The notes under the pieces were generated by a model. The model did no database searches. It was not told where the DNA came from and was given only the letters and a program-made list of their open reading frames with translations. From positions 334,288 to 398,287 of the forward strand of contig LSRX01000428.1 in the NCBI GenBank assembly GCA_001939145.1: DNA of 64,000 nt, written 5' to 3'. Both the position numbers and the translations under genes were made by a program. This DNA comes from Symbiodinium microadriaticum (Eukaryota; Sar; Dinophyceae; Suessiales; Symbiodiniaceae). Below, in pieces: positions 57,878 to 64,000 of the stretch (position 1 is the first letter of the stretch; the number at the start of each line of letters is the position of its first letter).

Positions 57878-58389
57878 GCAGTCGCCCAGCGCGGCCGCAA
57901 TGAAGTGTGATACGATTATTATAGTAACGTCTATGGATGGTGCAGGGGATGTGCCACCTTTCGCGCGTGGGACTATTGCTCAGAGCGTCAGCATGAAAAA
58001 ATATAGACATTAAAACAAACTCTGAAGCCAATGCGCTCATTCACTCAAGACCTCACTTGTGTGACCTACCCGTTGCTCTCCGAAACAATGCACCTGCTTC
58101 GTACAGCCGGGCCGAGGCGGACGACGTGAAGCGCTTAAAATAAGCTCTGACGGTCAGAATCATATACATCCAACAAGTTGTCACCTGTCTGGGATGTTGC
58201 CGAGCAGGGAGAGCATAACCCGGGACCAAACACGAGGCGGCCTGATTTCAGCATCACGGCCTGGCGGACGGAGTTGAAAACTCGCTGTGCCTCAGCAAGC
58301 AACGAAGTTGCCGAGATGCAAAATCATTCAGACCAGTGTAATTAATCCCACTTTCTGTGCTAAACATTACTACTTGTGAGATGGCGTGT

Positions 58390-58800
58390 ATATATATATA
58401 TATATACCCTCTAGACTCTCGAGACACACACACATATACATATATATATATATATATGCAAATTTTATTCCTTTCTATTTATTTATTTATCTGTAAATGT
58501 AAATGTGTGTGTATGTAGGTGTATAGAATATAAAAATAAACAAATAAATACATAAATAAACGTATATATACATAGATACATACATCTCTTTATATGTATA
58601 TATACACATACACATGCATGTATGTATGTATGTATGTATGTCTGTATGTATGCATGTATGAATGCATGGGGTGGTTGTAAAAAGCGCGTATCTATATATA
58701 CATATGTATGTCTATATCTATATATATATATATATATATTTATATTTATTTATATATTCGTATATATGTATGTGTATATATAGATATATATAAAAGCCCC
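58390..58800. repeat. (TA)n, (AAAT)n and (TATG)n microsatellites
   Basis: Simple-sequence and AT-rich DNA. No gene. Confidence 0.9.
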
Positions 58801-58949
58801 GCACTCATGTACAAAGGCTTTGTGCGTGAATCGTGTGCGATAGACGCCATGTCCCTACAAGCCTATCCAACCCGTGCCATACTTTTTGTCCCGCGTTTTG
58901 CTGTCCTCGTCATACTTTTTCTAGTGTTGCGTTGCCTGTCTCTCTATAA

Positions 58950-58984
<35 letters not shown>

Positions 58985-59515
58985 TCTCTCCGCCATCTTT
59001 TTCCGACTCTGTCTCTCTGCCTCTCTCTACAGGGCCAGAAGAAGGCAGCAGCGTCCAGGCTACCTCCTTCGTGCACGCGCACACATCCGCGGTTCATTGA
59101 CGGGATAGGTCCCTTCGCAGGTTTGTCCCCCTGAAGGCTCGGCTGGGCACAAGAGGAAAGATCTCTCTCACACTCTGCTGCAACGCAACACCAAAACAAG
59201 TAAGGCTCTGGTCAACAACCAAGCGCATAACACGAGAACCGGGCTGATTGCAGGCTGGCGTGGTTCGGCTGGTTTGTGCATGTCACTGCCCCCCCTAGAC
59301 TCTAGACAACTCTCTCTCTTTGCTTTGCTTTGCTCGGCGCAAGAGGAGGTGGAAGAGTTGTCTCTCTCTCTCTCTCCCGGGCATAACGGCCGATCAAAGC
59401 CCTCGGGCAAAAATGCCCACCCGACTGTTTTCATTGGGAAAAGGTGAGTGAGGAGCGAGCGTAGACTTGCCGGGACAACTCTGCCTCTCTCTCTCTCTCT
59501 CCCTCCCTCCCTTCA
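58950..59515. repeat. Several (CT)n tracts
   Basis: CT runs at about 58952-58990, 59356-59378 and 59484-59515. Frames rich in Ser/Leu (+) or Arg/Glu (-) over them are artefacts. Confidence 0.85.
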
Positions 59516-60375
59516 TCGGTCCTAACCAATACAGCAAAGCCAGGGGCTGGAAGTAAATGCAAGTTCCACTTGCAGACAGAGGGAGAGTATATTGTATCAC
59601 GAATCACTGCTGGGCTATGCGCCGCAGCGGTGTCGTTCACGTGCCGAAAGCATCGAGCCTCGACTTCCTGCGCTGGCTGAGCGGCCGTGGTCTTCACAAA
59701 ACTGTAAGAATTTGGCAACATTGTACCAGCTGCTGCAGAAGCGGCATCAGGTAACATTCCGGTCACTGCAAGGCCGACGAGCTCGTTGTCGGGGCTCACC
59801 TTCCAAGAGGGGCGGGCCCGCACGTCTGCAGCTTCCGATGTGTACAAATCACACCGAGCGTCTGCCCTCACATTCGGCCCATGCTTGCCTTAAGCGGCAT
59901 TCCAACAGCACTGCTCATTTAAGACTACGCGGCTGTGCCATGCTGGTGCCATGCTGCATTGCTTCAGGCAGCCCGCGGGCTCCACGATCCTGGCACACGT
60001 GAATGTTTTTCGCTGAAACTCTTATTTCTCAGGGCCACGGGCGCATCAAGACGCAGGCCAAGTCTCAAATTCGAGTCTCCTCCCTGTGCCAGCTGTAGAT
60101 CCCTCAAGCTCCCAAGAGTGTCAAAGCCTCGCCATCCAAGGTGTGCACACACACATCACACCCAGTCAGTAGAAGTACCGTCCTGGTGTACGCTGGCAGA
60201 TTCTTTCTCGCTGACTGCAACAAGCCACCAGACACCGTTTCCCAGGCTGCATGCCCGTGCCACCTCCCCGTCCGCCCTCTATTACATGGACGGCGGTCAG
60301 GAGGAAGATGTCGTGAGCTGTACACTAGAGAAATCTAGAAGCTTTGGGCCTTGACGGTCGCAAGCTTACGGAGAT
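59516..60375. other. No firm gene
   Basis: Short frames on both strands without motif or splice partners. This block lies downstream of the - strand exon that ends at 60376. Confidence 0.25.
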
Positions 60376-61089
60376 TTACGGTTCAGGCTTCACTGCTCCA
60401 GGAGGAAGCGGCTTTTGCCAGACTCTTGCTTTCTTCTCCCTGGACATGTCAAATACCCGGCCAGGAGTACATGGTATGGCCGGTGCCTTCTCCTCGACCG
60501 CAGGCGCCGCAGGCGCCCCTCCTGCGTATCCTGCCTTGCATGGCCCCACGACCACGGGCTGCACACGACCGGGCTCATTGAGCTCAGCAGGATATAGGTT
60601 CACCTGCGGTTCTCTCTGCGCCGGCTGCTCCTGGTCCTCAGCTTCCGAATCGCTGTCGTCCGATCGCCTTTCGAAGTAGCCATCATCTGGACAAAGGAAT
60701 CCACCGGGTGGAGGCAACACTTCGATTTCATCGTCGCGCGCTCTCCCTTCCTCCTTGGACCCGGGATGATTCGACTCCTCCCCATCACAGCTGGATCGGC
60801 TGCTTGTCTCACTCGGGTGATTGTAAGGGTTCCAGAAGGCATTGGACGTGGAGCTCGACCTTGAAGCTTGCGAGGCCCCAGTCCCTGCAGATCGCATTGC
60901 TGGAAGGGTGAAACAGAACTCAGATGTGCCGCTGCTGCTTCTTGTTTGGGATGGGGCATGCTGAAACATGGAGTTGAAACACTGGCGTCGGGCTTTAACA
61001 TGGCTATGATGGCCGCTGGCCCGGACGAAATCCATTGAGAGCGACAGCCTTGAAAACTTGCGGGATGCAGACGCATTGAGGCCGGTCAT
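60376..61089 (-). CDS. Disordered, Ser/Pro/acidic-rich protein, 237-codon ORF
   Basis: An uninterrupted frame from ATG (61089) to stop (60376): MTGLNASASRKFSRLSLSMD, TSNAFWNPYNHPSETSSRSS, an acidic run RRSDDSDSEAEDQEQP, and an Ala/Pro-rich end (GGAPAAPAVEEKAPA, REKKARVWQKPLPPG). It looks disordered and has no domain. An acceptor (CTTAG) 24 nt upstream means the ATG may be internal to an exon, and the terminal GTAAAT could be a donor. The two exons at 61861-61509 on the same strand are likely its upstream neighbours or part of the same gene. Confidence 0.55.
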   Translation of the reverse strand: MTGLNASASRKFSRLSLSMDFVRASGHHSHVKARRQCFNSMFQHAPSQTRSSSGTSEFCFTLPAMRSAGTGASQASRSSSTSNAFWNPYNHPSETSSRSSCDGEESNHPGSKEEGRARDDEIEVLPPPGGFLCPDDGYFERRSDDSDSEAEDQEQPAQREPQVNLYPAELNEPGRVQPVVVGPCKAGYAGGAPAAPAVEEKAPAIPCTPGRVFDMSREKKARVWQKPLPPGAVKPEP

Positions 61090-61508
61090 GGCGCCATCGG
61101 CACGGCAACACTAAGATTCGACATGCCTTCTTAGTGCGCACTATACGGTGCACAGTAGCGTGTTGGAGTCCTGACTCGGGCTGCGCTTCACACTGTGAAC
61201 CTTTATTCAAGCCCGTCATCCATCACAGCACTCCAACGCTCCACATCCCCGCCTGGTTTCTTCTTCAGACACTTGGTGCAAACCTGCAGCTGCCAAGCGC
61301 GATCAGCCTCCGGACCCTGCACTGTTCCAGAAGCCTTGGCTGCTACCGCGGAAAGGACCTAACATATACTGAAACGTACTCTAATACACGATATCCTACA
61401 AATTTTATATGGCATTGCACAACATTTTACATATTTATAAGGTTTGGAAACTCTGAGAGTCTGTGCTTAGGCCCGGCTTGTTCTAGCAGCCCACAACACA
61501 TGGATTAC

Positions 61509-61861
61509 GGGGCTTGGTCTGTCGACGCCACCTTCACAGCAATTCCTGTCTTGATGTGTGCATCTCTCACTTCTGAAGATGCACCCGGTATGTCCAGAGG
61601 CACCAGGTGCCTTTGCACCGAAGAACTGGAAGCCAAACGTTGCCGGGAGGCCGTTTCATTTACTTCATCGTCTGCAATGCTGGTCATGAACTCGGCCGCT
61701 CTCTTCCTTGGTATCTGGAACACAATCGAAGAAGCGCTAAAAGCCAGCCGAGCTGGGACTAGCCAAGCAGGTCATTGCAGCCGAGAGTCAGCTCTGAGAA
61801 ATTCAAACCTGCAATCCAGAAGTTCGAGGAAGGGTTCCGGTGCCGATGAGTTTCTACGGGC
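61509..61861 (-). CDS. Unrecognised protein, two exons (partial)
   Basis: P1 (61861-61809, AG|GCC ... TGCAG|GTTTGA) reads ARRNSSAPEPFLELLDC. P2 (61736-61509) joins in phase, reads IVFQIPRKRAAEFMTSIADD, LVPLDIPGASSEVRDAHIKT and AVKVASTDQAP, and ends at a GT donor (GTAATC). A possible next exon at ~61330 (VRRLIALGSC) is in phase. The + strand frame of 271 codons here is its shadow. No domain is recognised. Confidence 0.45.
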
Positions 61862-63331
61862 CTGTTCTGAGTTTGTACCCCCTTTCACACCGATGCAAAG
61901 TTTAACGAGTTACCTGGACGTGCTGACCCTTCGACTCCTCCGCTGGTAACATAGCAGAAAGTAGTTACGCCGGCGCTCGGGAAATGGCAGCTGCTTTCAT
62001 GACTGGGTTGAGAAAGCCGCAGCAGAGCACCGGTCAACTGAAAGGTGTGGCATCTGTTTCACAGTTCTGGTGTGTCGGGACACTGTATGGCCGCAAAGGA
62101 AGCCCTGTGCCCTCCGTTGTTCAAGTCAACGAGAGCCTAGAACCTCACCGCATTGCGCAGAACCCACAACGTGTCCCCCCCAACAAAAAATCAAATCGAC
62201 AGCAAGCGGTGCGCTTCGGAGCCAAGGCACAAAGTCGTTTAGGCATTGCCGACGATGCATAGCGCAAGGCCTCCGGAACCCCTAGCGGCCCTAGCTCCCT
62301 TCTCTGGAAGACTATGGAAGACTCACAGACCGTGGGGCCTCGTCAACACCTTCAGACCTAGCTTTCATCAGGAAGCTTTCGTAGACGTCCTGAGCTCCAA
62401 AACATGGGACGCCACGGCTGACGTTGCTTCAGCTGCAGTGTCCGGTCCAGGGCATAGGGCCCTCCCTCCATTCCTCTCCCCCCATTTTGCCTTTGCCCAG
62501 GCATGATCAGAGCCCTTCTGAACTTCCAGGCTCCGAGGCTCCGGGCGCTTCTCCTTGGACCCGGCACGCCGGGGGACTCTGGGAGTTGCCTCGGCCCTGG
62601 GCGCCAGGGGAAAACGTGGCTAGGAGCTCTGAGTGGGGGAAGAGATGCATACTGTCTCGCACTCGGGGAGTCCGGGTCGGGGTGCAGCCGCACCTTCGGG
62701 GTTTCATGAAATGGTTCTGAACCCGAGCTCGGAAGGTCAGAGCGCTTGCTGATTTCTTCGTGTTTGTGTGCGAAGCTAGTACACTAGATCCTCAGGCCAT
62801 GATCGATTCTTGTTTCCAACGTTGCTAGTAACTAGTAGATTTGTTTCCGTCAGCTCACCTCACCACGCCTTCCAAGCGAGGGTGTGAACAGCCATTGCGA
62901 GGCAGATGCGGCTGCCGAGACGATCACCAGCAGCCTTTGGAGGTACAATGCAGCAGGCGAACAAGAACCATATCTAAGTACACGAATCAGCAAGCACAGG
63001 AACGCAGAACAAAACCGAGCCTACAACATGCGGTAACATGCGGCGCATGCGATGAGTTGCCGGTCCTGCCACGTCGCCAGCTCCACGCAAAGCTGCGCAT
63101 CGCGCCAGCTTGTGGCAAGTTTACGGCTGCAGCTCCACAGCGTCAGAACTCCATCGCAAAGGACGGGTGGACCAAAGGTTCCAGTAGACTCTCTCTTCGA
63201 CGATCCGGGGCATCTGTGGCCTAACAGATCTTAGCAGCCTTAGCCTTTAGCAAATGCTGGGATGCTTGCACCGCCAATGAATCCATTCACGGTCCGTAGC
63301 AGTGGACAGGGCTTGAACCCGATGTGAACAA
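61862..63331. other. No firm gene
   Basis: GC-rich stretches with competing frames (for example - 62693-62358, + 62841-63224) and no motif. Confidence 0.25.
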
Positions 63332-63544
63332 GTGCTGGCGGCGTCAGACATTGCTCACGGAGACACTGAGGCTGTGGTAAGCACAGAAATTCACAGCAAA
63401 ACATACCGCAGAGTGTATATACTTGTGGATGCCCGAGCACCCCACGAGCTCACAAGTGTGATGCGCATCTGGAGTCTGGCAAAGCTCCACGAGCACCAGA
63501 TTTGCCTGACCTCTCGAAAACTGCAGTTCGGAGCCAGAACGTGA
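63332..63544 (+). CDS. Weak coding-like frame
   Basis: + frame reads AVVSTEIHSKTYRRVYILVD and LTSVMRIWSLAKLHEHQICL, with protein-like composition. The next + frame (63552-63700: SQNEAQENSDTRTKMYNLSS) might be the following exon. Not resolved against the opposite strand. Confidence 0.25.
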   Translation: MLAASDIAHGDTEAVVSTEIHSKTYRRVYILVDARAPHELTSVMRIWSLAKLHEHQICLTSRKLQFGART

Positions 63545-64000
63545 CGGTGCTGTGGCGGCTGGACCTCCTGCAAGTCCTGCATCTGCACCATCCTCTCAGA
63601 ATGAGGCACAGGAAAACAGTGACACAAGGACAAAGATGTACAATCTGAGTTCCTGGCGGACGGCACGTGCAAGGTCCGTGCCCTCAGCCAAGCTTGGCAA
63701 AGGTAAGGGAGGGCAAGCCACAGCCGCGAGGTTCGGGGCGAATGTCATGAGTCATGACATTTTATTTATCAGTTTACACGATCTCTACCACTCGCACCAC
63801 TCGCTGAACAGCCCTGGGTCGCAAGGTTCTTTTTCCTCGCGATCGAGACGTGGGACGTGATCGCATCAAAGATCGGATCATCAAAACTTCACTCGATCTT
63901 CACAAGTCCGATCGAAGCCCCGATCACCGGGTGTGCGCATCGGCATCGCCAACGACCGCAACATCCATCCGATCGAACACATCAGATGAGCGATATTCCC

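Noticed and set aside
61134..61949. A 271-codon + strand ORF
   Set aside because: The opposite strand has two exons joined in phase with proper splice sites. The + frame shows no motif and crosses a non-coding stretch.
1..64000. tRNA, rRNA or snRNA genes
   Set aside because: I looked for T-arm motifs (GGTTCGAATCC-like) on both strands and found no position with a matching acceptor stem.

Overview
The window looks like nuclear DNA of a dinoflagellate, most likely a Symbiodiniaceae or other Suessiales relative. This is inferred from gene structure, not from a database match. One protein kinase gene can be traced through 21 short exons (14-71 nt). Its intron donors are mostly GC rather than GT, and every acceptor is followed by G (AG|G), both known dinoflagellate traits. 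The same rules rebuild several other genes. Further support comes from interstitial TTTAGGG/CCCTAAA telomere-like patches, abundant simple repeats, and genes lying almost entirely on one strand.

Layout (- strand unless noted). 0.4-1.5 kb: two exons of an unrecognised gene. 3.6-4.4 kb: two or three exons of another. 5.0-6.9 kb: an intronless 628-aa protein joining an SHQW-type domain to ankyrin repeats. 7.3-7.9 kb: five short exons of an unrecognised gene. 8.4-17.8 kb: gene-poor, with a GC-rich ORF of doubtful status, an inverted pair of ~150-bp repeats, two gaps in the sequence, a 47-copy octamer array and many microsatellites. 18.6-19.5 kb: a membrane-anchored Gfo/Idh/MocA oxidoreductase. 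20-24 kb: telomere-like, AT-rich and minisatellite DNA. 24.5-33.2 kb: a MOK/LF4-type kinase whose 5.5-kb fifth intron holds exons of a triose-phosphate-translocator-like transporter on the same strand. 33-38 kb: coding fragments, including a probable SAM-dependent methyltransferase at 36.8-37.7 kb. 38.4-39 kb: (TGC/TGT)n repeats and a near-perfect 50-bp-arm hairpin. 40.8-42.4 kb: a Cys-rich zinc-binding protein and coiled-coil exons. 44.4-45.5 kb: repeats duplicated around a gap. 45.6-53.8 kb: further exons, including a complete five-exon gene for a 176-aa membrane protein. 54.2 kb: one possible + strand gene start. 56.5-59 kb: AT-rich DNA flanked by two inverted decamer arrays. 60.3-61.9 kb: two more sets of coding exons.

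The genes do not form a pathway. A MOK/LF4 kinase would fit control of flagellar length, and the others are unrelated or unknown. Intron-exon models were built by eye from protein-like reading frames, phase continuity and splice signals. They are firm for the kinase and the 176-aa gene and tentative elsewhere. No tRNA, rRNA, CRISPR or bacterial-type operon signals were seen.
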